From positions 558,001 to 622,000 of the forward strand of contig NC_044600.1 in NCBI RefSeq assembly GCF_901933205.1: a DNA stretch of 64,000 bases, written 5' to 3'. Source of the DNA: Camarhynchus parvulus (lineage: Eukaryota > Chordata > Aves > Passeriformes > Thraupidae). This document shows positions 48,999 to 62,786 of this stretch, piece by piece. The translations under genes and the position numbers were made by a program. Within the stretch, counting starts at the first letter, position 1; each line of letters begins with the position of its first letter. The notes beneath the pieces were generated by a model, which had not been told where the DNA came from, searched no databases, and was given only the letters and a program-made list of their open reading frames with translations.

Positions 48999-51900
48999 TG
49001 AGGATGAGCTGTGCTGGCTCTGCCTGGGCTGAAGGCATTTCTGCCCACGCTGGCTGCTCCAGGGCTGTGCTGGGGTTTGTGCTGGCAGTGTTGGTAACTC
49101 AGGGGTGGTTTTGCTGTCCCTGGGCAGTGCTCACCCAGAGCCAAGGCCTTTAGTGCTGCCCAGGGAGGGGACACAGCCAGCACGGCTGGACAGGGACAGC
49201 CCAGACCATGTCCAGCAGGTACAAGGCACGGTGCTGTGCCGGAGCCCTGCTCCCCCTGGCATGCTGAACCTGCCCACCCACAGGAACTGAAAAGGATTTC
49301 CTTGCTTTGCTTTGGCTATTGAGCTGCCTTTATCTCAACCCCGAACTTTTCTCACTTTCACCCTCCAATTCTCTGCCTCATCCTATGGCAGGGAGTGAGG
49401 CTCAGCTGCTGGCTGGGGTTAAAGACCAGCCACAGCCAGCGAGGATCAGTTGATCTCAAAAGCTCGTGCAAGTTTGTTCTCAAGATAAAATATGAGCAGC
49501 AATGACATGGTGAGTTAGCTCTGGGTATTATCAGCATTCACTCACTTGAAATATATTAACAGCTCTTTTATTATTTATATACTATGAGGACGTCAATCCA
49601 TATTATTAATTATGAACCAAATTCTGCTCCCAGTAATATTAATAGCAGACAAATATGTCTCTACACTTAATATATTCTTTTCAATGTCATTAACTTATTA
49701 GTGAGTATCAAGTTCTGCTGTCACTACAAAACACTTCAAGTTATTCTACAAAATGATCTAGTATCTCAGAGAAGAAATAAATGCATTCTAGAAGAACAGT
49801 CATCTCTCTTCTTAAGAGCCCAAGACAGAACATCACTCTGATGTCACTACTTTCAACATTAATTTAATTTTAATAATCCATATTTTACTCCAGCCCAAGG
49901 GGTTCAAGCAACAAAAGAAGGCAGAATATTGCAGGGAATGTCTCAGAAGTGACACCACTTCTTGCGAAATGAACTAATATAAACCAGCAAAACCCAAAAC
50001 CAAACTAACACCACAGGAAAAAAAAACAAAACAAACCAAAATCCAAAAAGCCAACAAAACCAAACCAAACCCCTTACTGCTCTCTAAAAACTAATGCTGG
50101 ATGGGCCCATCTATTTGCCTGGATCAGCATATCCCCTCCTAATTACAAACTTCACCAAGCACACCCAGAATTTTAGAAAAAATGAAAACAAATCCAGACC
50201 AGTCAGAAGCATAGATCAAGGGAAATAATCCTGTCACAGTAAGAAAAACCACAAAGCACCCAGGGATTTGATGAGCGTGAGAAATCAATCGTGCATCAAG
50301 TCGAGTGATGCCGTTTATTTTAAGTCCTTCTTTTCTGATTTATTGCCATCATTGCTGCCAATTTGCATAGATAATAGAACAAGACATGCTCTTAAAGTCT
50401 TAATCAGGAATTAAAACGTAACACATTGGTGCATCTCTCTCTGCTCACCAGTGAGGCACCCACATGAATGTTTAATGCCATTTTATTATTGGTGCTGGAC
50501 TGGAAGGAGCACTTTGGGCTGCTCTGTGACATGGCCACCACCAGTTTGTGGCTGTAACAGCTGCAAACCACAAACTGCCAACAAATCCTTGCAGCTGAGG
50601 CAGGTTGTAACCAGGACTGTGACAAGCACAGGGCTGAGCTGTGTTTCTGGGAGCAGCTCAATCCTCCTTCCAGCACGGCAAGCCCAGCTACAGCTGCAAT
50701 GTTCGTCCGACGCCTTCCCAGGCTCTGCCAGCTCCTCCCCAGCAGCCAGATGATTCGTTCCCACTGCCAGTGTGCTGCAGATGAGTGGGAAGTTTGCTGC
50801 TCAGCACAGTGATTTCTGTGACAGGGGCTGACATCATTCACAAAACCAGCACAAATAGGCGCAACTGTTTAAAAACAGTGGAGAAACAACGAAAGCCTCA
50901 TCCCAGAGAGCCAGAGAAGGGCATGTGTGAGTGGAAGGGGGAGATCAGCCCTGAGCTGCCACCTCTGAGCAGGAGGCTCTGCACAGGAACGGGAGGAAGC
51001 TCCAGTGGCACATTTCCTTCAGGAGCTGCGCTGAGAGAAGGCGCTCACAGGGAGCCTGGGAAGGTGAAGCAGCACAAACCACTCTGTGGGCAGTGAAACA
51101 GAACCCCAGGCAGGCCTGGTGCTGGCCAGGTGTGCAGGACAGTGCTGGGTCAGAGCCTGGACAGGATCCCAAGGAATCAGGAGCACACGCCCTAAAGGAG
51201 TACGTTCTCAGGAGAACATGGATCCCCCCACAGCCAGAGCGGGACCCTGGGGCCACTGCTCTCCCCAGTTCCCACTGCAGATAAAGCAGAACCCTGTGCT
51301 CCCCGGCCAGGGTGCTCCTCTGCCCTCTGCAACTCCTGCTGGCAGGAACTGCTCCCTTCTGCTCCCTCCGCCCTGCCCAGGCTCAGCAGCCCCAGCCCTG
51401 GCTCTCACCCTGCCCACCTGCAGGGCCGCGGCCAAAGACATCAGAAATGACAAACAAATGCTCTGGGACCAAGTGCTGAAGCCTCTCAAGTGTTTCCCCA
51501 AAACTTCCCAAGGATTGTAGGCTGATTTGGAGGCTTTTTCTGGCTTTGTCAGAGGTCTGTGGATCTCCAGCTAACAGATCCAGTTATTGGATCTCACCAA
51601 GCTCTCAGAGGCTCAAAGATGGGCACAGCCAAGAGCACTTGCTAAATAAGGAAAACATGATGTGGGCTCTGACATAAACAGCTTTACAGGTGTTGCTTCC
51701 TTTAACTCTGCTAAAATAATGAAGAATTAGGGTTTGCTGAGAAGCTTCTCCTGCAAAAAGAGCCTATATATAGATGAAAGATGAAATCTGCTACATGTCT
51801 CTGAGTTAAAAATAACTGCAGTATTAAAAATTAAAATTATCCTACAAAGAACTGTCATTATTAGCAGTTCCAATGCCAAGTTAAAAATTAAATCCAATCA

Positions 51901-53667
51901 GCACAGAAAAACATTTGGAAACTCTTTTAAAAAATGAAAGAGACAAAGATTAGCTACTATAAAATACAGTATCAACTGTACGAAGCGGAAATTTGCTTCC
52001 CAGAAAAAAAAAATCCCTTGCTGTTACTGATGTGGAGCCAAAAGTGGAGCTGAAGCAGGAGAATGCCATGGATCTCTACCATCACATCAGCTATAAGCCA
52101 TCTCCCAAGGAAATCTCCTTCCAGCAGAGCAATGCAGCACTGCTCAGGATGGTTACTGATGGAGAGCACAACCCTCGAAATACTCGAGGAAATGCCGCTC
52201 CCATTTGAGTGATCCCCTCCTGCCCAGCTGCAGAGGCAGCGCCTGAGCAGGCCAGGTGAGTGTCTGCAGCTCTGCCTCTCCTGCTCCCAGCACTCACACA
52301 GGGCATCTCTGCACAGCTCTTACAGACAGCCTCTCTTGAACTTCAGTTCACAGAGTGGGATCTGAATTGCACTCTGCTTCTAATAGAATACCTCAGGAAC
52401 AATGTACTCTCGGTGTAAAGGAGAGGAAGAACTAATAAACGAGAATGAAGATAAAAATTGCAGCATTTCAGCGGAGAACGAAGCACTCAGTAAAGATAAT
52501 TGTGCCCATTCACCATAAAATGAGAGCTCGAGGAGAGCACTGTAAGTCACCAAATATTTGAAGTATTAGAAATGTAAAGCACCTGAGGATCTGTCAGCTG
52601 TACCAGTGGCGCTCTCCATTCCCTTCCCTTTCAGTTAACCTAATTCACAGGCAATGCTGTGGAATTCACGTTGTTACAGAACTGGCTCCTTTTCCAGGCT
52701 GCTCCTCCTGGGCAGGACTCAGACCTGCAGCAGCAGCACAGAACAAGCACCAGACTGCAAATGGAATGCAGAGATAACACGACATCCAGTAATCCAAGAC
52801 ATCCATTATGTAAATTATATAAATTAAGGGAAATATCTTGAGCTCACCCTCTGCTGTAGAATGGGCTGGGGGTATCAAGGCAAACATCACTCCCATTTAA
52901 CCTTTTTATCCTGAAGTGGTCAAAAGAGAATTATGTTTATGTGTTGCCATAGTAGTTTTGACACCTTCTCAAGCTCAAAAGCAAAGGCAGTTGAGTAGGT
53001 TGAAGATGCAGGCTTTAAAAATAATTTATACACCCAGGAAGGCTTTTTTAATCTCTTCTACACAAGAGGTATTGGTCTGCTTTGTGTGGTCCCTTCTCAC
53101 AGAAAGTGTAAGACTTATTCCTGTCACTGGAAAACAGAATTCAGCTTTTGGACTATCTCCTGTATCTTCTCCTTCCTCAATAATAATATGATCTTGAGAT
53201 GCTTTGGGGTTTACTTTATTATGCCAAGGATATCTAAATTGTATCTCTTCAGTTACATGCTAGATAAAAATTGCCCAGGATGGTTTTCTTTGCCTGGCTT
53301 CACGGCGCTTGTACTTCAAGATGTCTTTATCTTCAGCATACTACAGTTGGTAAAAAATTCTTTTTGCTGTGAAACCGGGTTATTACTTCATTATTGAATT
53401 CTGACTTTTGTGTGAAGGCTACTGTGCAACTCCACCAACAGTCTAAGAAAAAAAAACAAAACCCAGAGGAAAGTATTTCCCAGAGAAAAAGCAGCTGATA
53501 TTCACAATAAACCTAAGGAGACCATTTATTTCTGTGCAACCCTCTGGCATCAGCAGCAGCCTGTCCCTCTCAGTTCCAGCCCAGCTGCACTGCCAGGGCA
53601 TCAGGCACTGCCAAGGCGCCCCTGAGTGCCAGGGCACTGCACACAGTGCCCAGGAGCTCAGACAGAG
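48999..53667. other. Unique non-coding DNA including AT-rich islands
   Basis: 49540-49880 and 51680-51980 are AT-rich and dense in ATTA/TAAT words. 49981-50073 is A/C-rich low-complexity sequence of CAAAAC type. A GC-richer part at 50400-51530 has unrecognised overlapping frames on both strands. No gene is supported. Confidence 0.55.
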
Positions 53668-55045
53668 ACTGCTGCACTCCCAGCTGTGGTGTCACCACTG
53701 CACTCCCAGCTGTGGTGTCACCGCTGCACTCCCAGCTGTGCCTGTCACTGCTGCACTCCCAGCTGTGGTGTCACCACTGCACTCCCAGCTGTGGTGTCAC
53801 CGCTGCACTCCCAGCTGTGCCTGTCACTGCTGCACTCCCAGCTGTGCCTGTCACCGCCGCACTCCCAGCTGTGGTGTCACCGCCGCACTCCCAGCTGTGC
53901 CTGTCACCGCCGCACTCCCAGCTGTGGTGTCACCGCCGCACTCCCAGCTGTGCCTGTCACTGCTGCGCTCCCAGCTGTGGTGTCACCGCTGCGCTCCCAG
54001 CTGTGCCTGTCACCGCTGCATTCCCAGCTGTGGTGTCACCGCTGCGCTCCCAGCTGTGGTGTCACCGCTGCATTCCCAGCTGTGGTGTCACCGCTGTGCT
54101 CCCAGCTGTGGTGTCACCGCTGCGCTCCCAGCTGTGCCGTCACCGCTGCACTCCCAGCTGTGGTGTCACCGCTGCGCTCCCAGCTGTGCCGTCACCGCTG
54201 CACTCCCAGCTGTGGTGTCACCGCTGCACTCCCAGCTGTGGTGTCACCGCTGCGCTCCCAGCTGTGCCTGTCACCGCTGCGCTCCCAGCTGTGGTGTCAC
54301 CGCTGCGCTCCCAGCTGTGCCTGTCACCGCTGCACTCCCAGCTGTGGTGTCACCGCTGCACTCCCAGCTGTGGTGTCACCGCTGCGCTCCCAGCTGCGGT
54401 GTCACCGCTGCACTCCCAGCTGTGCCGGTCACCGCTGCGCTCCCAGCTGTGCCTGTCACCGCTGCACTCCCAGCTGTGGTGTCACCGCTGCGCTCCCAGC
54501 TGTGCCGGTCACCGCTGCGCTCCCAGCTGTGCCTGTCACCGCTGCACTCCCAGCTGTGGTGTCACCGCTGCGTTCCCAGCTGTGCCGTCACCGCTGCACT
54601 CCCAGCTGTGCCTGTCACCGCTGCACTCCCAGCTGTGGTGTCACCGCTGCGCTCCCAGCTGTGCCGGTCACCGCTGCGCTCCCAGCTGTGCCTGTCACCG
54701 CTGCACTCCCAGCTGTGGTGTCACCGCTGCATTCCCAGCTGTGCCGTCACCGCTGCACTCCCAGCTGTGGTGTCACCGCTGCGCTCCCAGCTGTGCCGGT
54801 CACCGCTGCGCTCCCAGCTGTGGTGTCACCGCTGCGCTCCCAGCTGTGGTGTCACCGCTGCGCTCCCAGCTGTGCCTGTCACTGCTGCACTCCCAGCTGT
54901 GGTGTCACCGCTGCACTCCCAGCTGTGGTGTCACCGCTGCACTCCCAGCTGTGCCTGTCACTGCTGCACTCCCAGCTGTGCCTGTCACTGCTGCACTCCC
55001 AGCTGTGGTGTCACCACTGCACTCCCAGCTGTGCCTGTCACTGTC
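53668..55045. repeat. 26/27 bp minisatellite, about 52 copies, largest in the window
   Basis: Units are CTGCRCTCCCAGCTGTG followed by GTGTCACCG, CCTGTCACCG, CCGTCACCG or CCGGTCACCG. Each has a CAGCTG palindrome. Units also form about 80 bp trimers, for example 53674-53752 repeated at 53753-53831, and the GTGCCGGTC marker at 54422, 54502, 54661 and 54793. CpG-bearing units (ACCGCTGCGCTC) lie in the middle, while units at both ends have ACCACTGC or CACTGCTGC instead. Three + frames of 476-514 codons are open because no frame contains a stop. Confidence 0.98.
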
Positions 55046-58000
55046 AGCTTGGTCTGATCCTAAACCAACAGCATGAGACAGAACAAACCACCACAGCATC
55101 CATCACCTGCCAAGTTAGGAGGACTGCTGGTGATTTAGGAAGTTTTTCATACTGCTCACACTACAGTTAGAGAAAAAAATACATAATAAATCTGAACACC
55201 CCTCATACTTCCCTGACGTGGCCCAAAGCTGCTCAGCTGGGAGGCTCTGACACAAACGGGGTGGGAGGAAGGAGAGCAGAGCTTCCAGGCAAAAGCTGTG
55301 CTCGAGGAGTTAATGAAATTTGCAAGTATAATTATTTTTCATCTGGGTGCCAAGTTCTCTCTCCATTCCATGAAATCCTGGTGCTGTGATGCTACCAAAG
55401 GAACACATGAGCCCTCAACTCTCATTACAGCATCATTATATAATTCACAAATACCAGTCTCAAATTAAATCTGCTGAAAGGGGGTTGCAGCAGCCAGAGA
55501 GTACTAAGGAACAGAGTATCTGTGGAACTCTGAGCCCATGGCAGCCTCCAATAAACCAGAAGGTGAAAAAATCCAAGTTTGCTTTCCCAGGAAGCTCTTG
55601 GCAAGCTGAACTGCAGAGGGGCTGCAAGGAGCCCCAGCAGGCACAGGAGCACAGCCAGGGGCTCACTGGAGCTGGCCCACACCCACAGGCACCTCTGCTG
55701 TCCCTGGGCAGGAGGAGGAGAGGAAATGGCTCTGGAACATCTCAGGGCAGGATTGCTTCTCCTGCAGCACCCACTCCCTGCCCACGAGCAGCAGATGCTG
55801 CTGCACCGACCCAGCTGGGCCCAGGCTGGGAGGGGACCACACTCCTGGGTCCACAAAGAGCCAGCCCAACAACCAAAATGCTCAATCAGCCCTCACTAAC
55901 CTCTGGCTGTGGCAGAGAAACAAAGCAGGTGAAAGGCAGGAAGGGGGAAATGCAGCCCTGCAGCTTGCCCAGCACAGCCCTGCCTGGGCTGCATTCAGCA
56001 GGTGCTTCCCCTGCTCTGTTCTGGGGCAGCCCCCCCTGTCTGGGCACCTTCAGGAGCCCACAGTGTGCCCCCTGTGCCAGCTCTGAGCCCTGTGTGAGCA
56101 GCACAGCTCCAGGCTGGGCAGCAGCCCAGGTGAGCCTGACACACACAGACAGACACACAGACAGACACACAGACACTCTGGCTGGAACAGCCTGCTGGGG
56201 GCTGGCCAGAAGCATTGATTAAAAACCTGCTGGAGCAGCAGATACACACGGATTGAGATTCTGCTCCCATCTCCTCCTTTTGTCTGCCTGGCACACCGCT
56301 GTTAATGCTGCATCACCCACAGGGGATCTCCAGCAGCTCACCAGCACAACTGCAAGGGGTATTTCGTTCCAGGTTCCAGACTTCCAAGAAGTTAAAGAAA
56401 TTTCTATCAACTTCCTTGCTATAAATTTTTGTGATCACAAACAAAAGGCAAATTTAACACAAGAACAAACATACTGGCTAAATGAAAAACTCACCAGCCC
56501 CCAATTTAGTCTCCTGATGTTGCCTATGGTGGCTACTCAGGAAAAAGTCTAAGGACAAGGCAAATGTACACACAGCATCCCAGCAATCTGTGTCTCATCC
56601 CTTCTGAGCACAATTCTGAAGTTTCTTTTTCCACAGTAGGATAAAATAAGTGGATCTGTATTGAAATTAAAGCAGACCTGCCTAACAAGCATCCTGTTCT
56701 AGATCAGAGTCTCCAGCCAGCCCCAGTGCTGAGCCTGGATGAGATTTCAGGGAACTGGAGCCTGCTCTGCCAGCCTCCCATCCAGTGAGAGTCACACTCC
56801 CTGTCTCCTGCCCGCAGTGTGCACACTGACACAGAGATTCTGGAGGGAAAACATCTCACACTTCTGCCCCGTGGCCCAAAGACAGCAGGCAGCACTCTCA
56901 GGTGTCTTAGGCTGACAGCACGAGCCTGCCACTCGGCTGGAGTAGCCAGAACACCTTGGAAGAGATATTTAGTATTGCAGAGAAATTAATTTGAGCAATT
57001 TGCAAAAAAACACCATTGACAAAAAGCAGCAGTTTCCAGCATCTCTGGCAGCAGATGCCAGGGTTGTAAGATTTCCCCACAAATGAGCATCTGCAACACA
57101 AAAAGGAAAAACAACAGAAAGGCTTCTGGAGAAGGAAACTCTTCAAATACATCTTTATATTCCAAGGCTTTTGTGATCATGTCTTAGATTAAAGGTTAGA
57201 CTCTAACCTAGACACCTGGGGCTGGATTTATCCTCCTGGAAGACAAACCAAAAACAACTGTTCCCCATCCCAAAATCAGAAGCTGACAGGCCCTTTCCAT
57301 TGTTCTGCATAACAATACTGTGGAAATGAGCTTCAAGTAACATTTTCACTCAAGCTTTTGTTGAAGAAGAATGCTAATCAATCCCATCCTGCATCCCAAT
57401 TACTCACTGCTTCTCAACTTCATTAACAACTCACGAATCACATGGAAACACAGGACTGAGAGGACAGGCAGCAGAAATAAACGCATCAAGCCCATTCTGC
57501 AGGCTGCTCTCCCTGCCAGATAACAGCTCTGGGGAGGAGAGCCCTGGCACTCCAGGCCACGTGGAGCTGGCACTGAGTGTGGCCCAGAGCCACAAGGGCC
57601 ACCAGGCTCCTGGGGTGACCTGGGGCATGGCTCCTGGGGTGACCAGGCTCCTGGGGTGACCATGGTGCCATCCAGCCCTGGAAGCAGAATGGGAATGAAA
57701 GGCTGGAGAGGGGCCCGAAGCCCCCTGAGATGCCAGCAGGGTGGGCTGGGGTGCAGCACACACCAGGATGCACCGAGAGGCTCCTCACACATCCCTGGGG
57801 AGAGGGGAAGCTGCGCCACAAAGCCGGCCCTGGCAGGGCTGACAAGGTTAAATGGATCTGCCCTCCTTCACTGAGAGCCCCTGGGCACTGTGATTCACAG
57901 CTGGGCTGCACTGGCACTGCCCCATCATTGACAGCAATCCCAGCTGGGCCACAGGGATGATCCCAGGTAGCTCATCTTCACACAGCTGAGCCAGGCTATT

Positions 58001-58858
58001 TTTAAACCCAGTTATCTGCAGGCAAGGTGTTGGTACAAAACTCATTAAATACCATTTCATAACAGAAAGGCAAAGGATGGATCTGCCAGAGAAACAAGTC
58101 AATACAATGAGTACACACATGTGACAGCAGAGCAGAGAACACACAGCACAGCACAGCTCACTCGAGAGCAGACTTTAAATCTGACCTTCACAATATGCAG
58201 CAGAGGTAGTGTACACACACAACATGGCTCTAGAGAAGGAATATTTATCCATCAAGTTCAACTGAGCTTCTATAAATAATGCAGAAGCAAAACTCTAATT
58301 GGCCTGTTGCAGAAAAATTTTGCATTTCACAACTCACTGCTTTCGCTGTATATTATCTGGGGGTTTATCCTGACTAATCCAAGAACGCAGACATCTGTCC
58401 AAGGAGCCAGTACACAGCTCCAGAAGAAGTACCAGCTCTTTCTTTTGTAACCTCCTTTCCTGTGAAAAAGAGATTAGACACTTGCACTGTCCAGCTATCC
58501 ATCCCTCTGTTACTTCATTTCTCCTATGAAGTCTTTTTTGGCAAATTTCAACCATGTCTTAAGATAGGAACATGCTTCAAAAATACTGCTTGTAAAAATA
58601 CAACCCAAACCAAAAGCCGGGCAAAGAGAGACCCCAGAGGATGGTTTAAAAAGCAGTTTTAAACCCCTGCCAAGAACCAGGGAGCTCCTGCTCTCCCCTG
58701 AAGAGCAGGGACAGCACAATGGGCAGCACGGAGCTGCTGCCAGGAGCAGATGTCCCATGAGAAAGGCCTTCAGGTGGCACCTCCCTGCCAGAGCTGGGAT
58801 GAGCCCTCTGGAGCTGCCTGGGTCTCTCCAGGGCTCCCCAGCTGAGGAGCAGCCACGC
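55046..58858. other. Unique non-coding DNA with small repeats
   Basis: A 278-codon + frame (55386-56222) is the longest frame mostly outside an array; I recognise no domain, and its C-terminal His-Thr-Asp-Arg cycle is the microsatellite at 56139-56176 (ACACACAGACAG, three copies). GGCTCCTGGGGTGACC is repeated three times at 57603-57664. The rest shows nothing. Confidence 0.55.
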
Positions 58859-59306
58859 TGCCCAGCCCCTAAAACACAGCTTCTGTTCCATGTTCCTGCC
58901 TTCCACACTGCCCAGCCTCTAAAACACAGCTTCTGTTCCATGTTCCTGCCTTCCACACTGCCCAGCCTCTAAAATACAGCTTCTGTTCCATGTTCCTGCC
59001 TTCCACACTGCCCAGCCTGTGAGACTCAGCTTCTGTTCCATGTTCCTGCCTTCCACACTGCCCAGCCTCTAAAACACAGCTTCTGTTCCATGTTCCTGCC
59101 TTCCACACTGCCCAGCCTGAGAGACACAGCTTCTGTTCCATGTTCCTGCCTTCCACACTGCCCAGCCTCTAAAATACAGCTTCTGTTCCATGTTCCTGCC
59201 TTCCACACTGCCCAGCCTCTAAAACACAGCTTCTGTTCCATGTACCTGCCTTCCACGCTGCCCAGCCTCTAAAACACAGCTTCTGTTCCATGTTCCTGCC
59301 TTCCAG
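58859..59306. repeat. 50 bp minisatellite, nine copies, very regular
   Basis: Units start GCCCAGCCTCTAAAACACAG, continue CTTCTGTTCCATGTTCCTGC and end CTTCCACACT. Starts fall exactly every 50 bp from 58860 to 59260. Differences are limited to the CTCTAAAACAC segment (CTGTGAGACTC, CTGAGAGACAC, AAAATAC) and single bases. The period is not a multiple of three, and the open frames across it are short. Confidence 0.98.
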
Positions 59307-62300
59307 GGGAAATGGAGCACTCTCCAGCACTTACTGCACAAGTTACTGCACAAGGCCTCCAAGAAAAATCTCCCAACGGATTCTTTATGGAGAGATAAAA
59401 TGAAATGTTTCTGCTTGCTTAGCTTGCTTCTTGTTGGATCTCACTGGATAATTTTAGGTACCGTTTTTGGAAGAGGTTCTCCCTGACCAGGCCAATAATG
59501 TCTTCTAGATATGAAGACAAATGTTATCTTTAAAGAGAAATTCACCCAAAATCTCTAATACAGGCTCCTGAAAAAGCTGGCATTTAGGAAAGCTCAGTGG
59601 GAAAGGCATTAGGAAGCTGAATGAAGTTGTTTCACTGATTCCTTTTAGCAGCTTGAGCAGACTGGTTCCCAAACTTCAACTGAGAAGAATTCATATCAAG
59701 GCGCTGCTGCTTTTTGAGCCTGCTTTCCACAGAGAGGAAGGATCACAGAGAACAGTCCTGGAGGGAGTCCAGGAGAAAGTTTATGTTTACAAACAAGATC
59801 CTGCCTCAGGGTTTGGTTGTTTTTGTTGTTTTTTTTTTGTAGATCCAGCCTCTACAAAGAGTGAGTTTTGGACAACATTCAGAAACCTCGAAATCTTAAG
59901 AAAAATTATAAATGCTGAACCAGACCAAATCATTCCAGTAACTTAATTAATTCAGTAGCTTAAACAATGTTTGCTTAGCAGAGGTCATAAGCACCCAAAC
60001 AAATGACTGTCATGAGGGCTTTTTCTGTGGACCACAATAAGGGAAAGGGTTTTCTCCTGAGCATGACCTTGACAATCTCCTGCTTTGTGCCCCGTGAGGC
60101 AGATTCAGCTCACGGGCCTGATTTCTGTTCCCACAGCTCTAAGGCGAGCCTTGATAAAACCTGATCTTCTAGAGGATCTTCAGGAAGGTAAATTTCATCT
60201 TTAAAAATAGCTAAAGAAGAATCCACTGCCATTCTCAATTAAGGTCTTCCCAAATTGATGATACAAATGTTCCTCTTATTTCTAGCAGAAATTGCTCTGC
60301 ATACTGATGTGCATTTCACTCTCTCCCAACCTTGCCTGTTCACTCTGTTTCACTTGTCACACACCAAGAACCCAAAAACCTCTCTGGACTGAGAGCAGTG
60401 ATGAGATGTGGCCTTTCCTGCCTTATCCCAGGTTCAAACAAGGCACAAATGTGACCCACACACAGAGCTGCCCCAGCATGTGCCAGTGAGCTCCTGCTCA
60501 GCACACAGGGGCAGCTCTGGATGTGGCAAGGGGACACAGGATGGGACAAAGGAACAGGTGAGAGAGCAGCAGAAATGAGCCCATGTGCTGTCAGGGAAGG
60601 TTAGAGTATCCCTCTTGCAGCTCTGGTTTCTGCAGTGCTGAAGCACGAAATGGTCTGTGAAAGGTTACTCGTGAAGCACACAAAGACTGTGCTGTATCAG
60701 ATGGCTCAAGCTGCTGGGTGATTTACTGTCATTGTGCTAATTACCTCCTACCAATTACTGCACACTCACGTTCAAAGCCCTAAACAATAAGCAGAACTCA
60801 CATTTAGCCCGACCGTTAAAGATTAATTCAAAAAATGAATAGAGCCCCCCATAAAAGCACACCAAGAAATTCATCCTTATTTCAGTGTCTCCCTCTGTCC
60901 ATCACTGCTCCTGCACCCCAGAAAAGCCCAGGGGACAGGACCTTGGCCAGTGGCAGCTGGGGCTCAGCAAAGCAGTATTGCCAGGGTGCAGCTGGGAGAA
61001 CACTTCACGCACCAGCTTTGCTCAGCCTCAGGAGCGCTTTGGGAGATCCCCAGGGGCTGGAGGCCAGCGCAGCAGGACCAGGGCTGGGCAGGCTGGGGCA
61101 GGGCAGGAGGTGACATCCCACAGCACTGCTGGCCCTGGCGAGGGACATGGGGACATGAGGCTGAGGCAGAAACCAGAGCAGGAGAGCAGGCACCCGAAGG
61201 CAGGGGCTTCCAAAACCCCACTCACCATCACAGCCCTGCAGCGCTGCAAGGTGATTTTGGTAACTGTTTACTGGAATTGTGCTTCCTTGCTCAGGGCTAG
61301 CAAGAGAGCATGTGCCATCATCCTGAGGACAGATTGGGAATGCAAACCTAACATATTCTTCTCTTCCCTTTCAAAATCAGATGATCAGCTGTGGCTTTAG
61401 TCCTGCCAAACTCTGTCAAATATAGCACAAAATTATACAGAACCATAGTAACTGCACTCCCACTATTGTTCTGACTTAAAGAGGAGTTTGATTACATTAG
61501 GTAAATATTTGTCCTTATGTAATAGCTCCCTCCAACATTCTAAAAATTTTCTGTCTCCTAGAATTTAACTGAAGAGGATGCTTTTATATGTCACTGCTCT
61601 GCCCCAGAATCAAGTATACTCTATATTACCATGAGTATTAAACTGTGAGTAATGTTATTACAAGCAATAATAGTTATCCAGACAATTATGTAGTTGCAAC
61701 TGCAGTTTTCCTATTAAATCCAGAAGCTTTAAGCAAATTCAGAGTCAGTAAGAATTGCAACACCATCTCTGATGAGCTAAATAGCAGTTATTTATTCACA
61801 GACTGTTAAATTCTTATGGCCCTGGGACTTCCAGGAAGAAAGCAACAAAGAACTGACTCCGCATCTAAATACTGGCTCGTTCCTCATGTTGATATAATTA
61901 TGAAGTTTCAGTCATTGCAAAGCTGTTCACACTGCTCTACATGCATTGCAAAATCTATGCTAACTGCAGTTTTTCCATTATAAAACTGCTGGTGAAGTCA
62001 CTGTTCTATTTCCAGCTCAGCTCTGGCACTGTGCGAATGCTCGCTGCTTAGTAAATAGAAATATTTTTTTTAGGGAAAAGAGAACATACTGAATCAAAGA
62101 GCTAGAGGCTTTTGATACCCTTTCTTCCAAGTCATTTCAAGTAATGTAATGAAATAAATGAATAATAAAGAGCAAACAGAAGCTCATGTGATGACTCAAC
62201 ACACCAGGAGTCATGAGGAAAATGCTGAATTCTTGACTACACGTTCCAATATAATACCACAGGAGTGTGCACACTGGAAAACTTTCACCTTTTAAATAGG

Positions 62301-62786
62301 TGTTATCAACAGCCTGGGCATCATTAATCAATGTTCATATCACTTCAGCAATTACATTCCTCCTGGCACACACATGCAAAGGAGGGAATTTAAGATCTTG
62401 ACTTGAGGCTTGGAAGAGAAAGGACAAAGCAAGAAAGCTCTTCTACCTTATGTCCTTCCTGCTCAGCTCCAGCTGGGGTCTCGACTTCTTTGGTCACCCT
62501 CCAAGATGAAAAGCATTTTAGCCCCATGCAAATACATCAGCTCGTTTTCCTAAGAATACCTGCTCCAATAAATTACTTCACTTGCTCTGGCTGCATTCAT
62601 GTGTGTGTGTTCTGTAGCATCTTGGAGGTGAGTGATTGTCACAAACATTTGTTCACACAAAGGAATTAAAACAAGCCTGTTGACAGCTTTCTTCTGAAAC
62701 AATGGCTATTTCTACTGAAACATGGTTATGGGAAGAGTCCAGATCAAACAATCCCAAAACCTGCCAGCCCTACTGTACCACAGGCA
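59307..62786. other. Unique non-coding DNA
   Basis: A 13 bp direct repeat (TTACTGCACAAG) at 59331-59354 lies just beyond the 50 bp array. 61420-62340 is AT-rich. A (GT)5 tract is at 62601-62610. Overlapping frames at 60885-61400 (up to 171 codons) are unrecognised. Confidence 0.55.

Noticed and set aside
53534..55170. Three overlapping plus-strand frames of 476-514 codons as a repetitive secreted or structural protein
   Set aside because: All three frames are open because the 26/27 bp unit has no stop in any of them. Alternating unit lengths shift the frame, and there is no domain, signal peptide or exon context.
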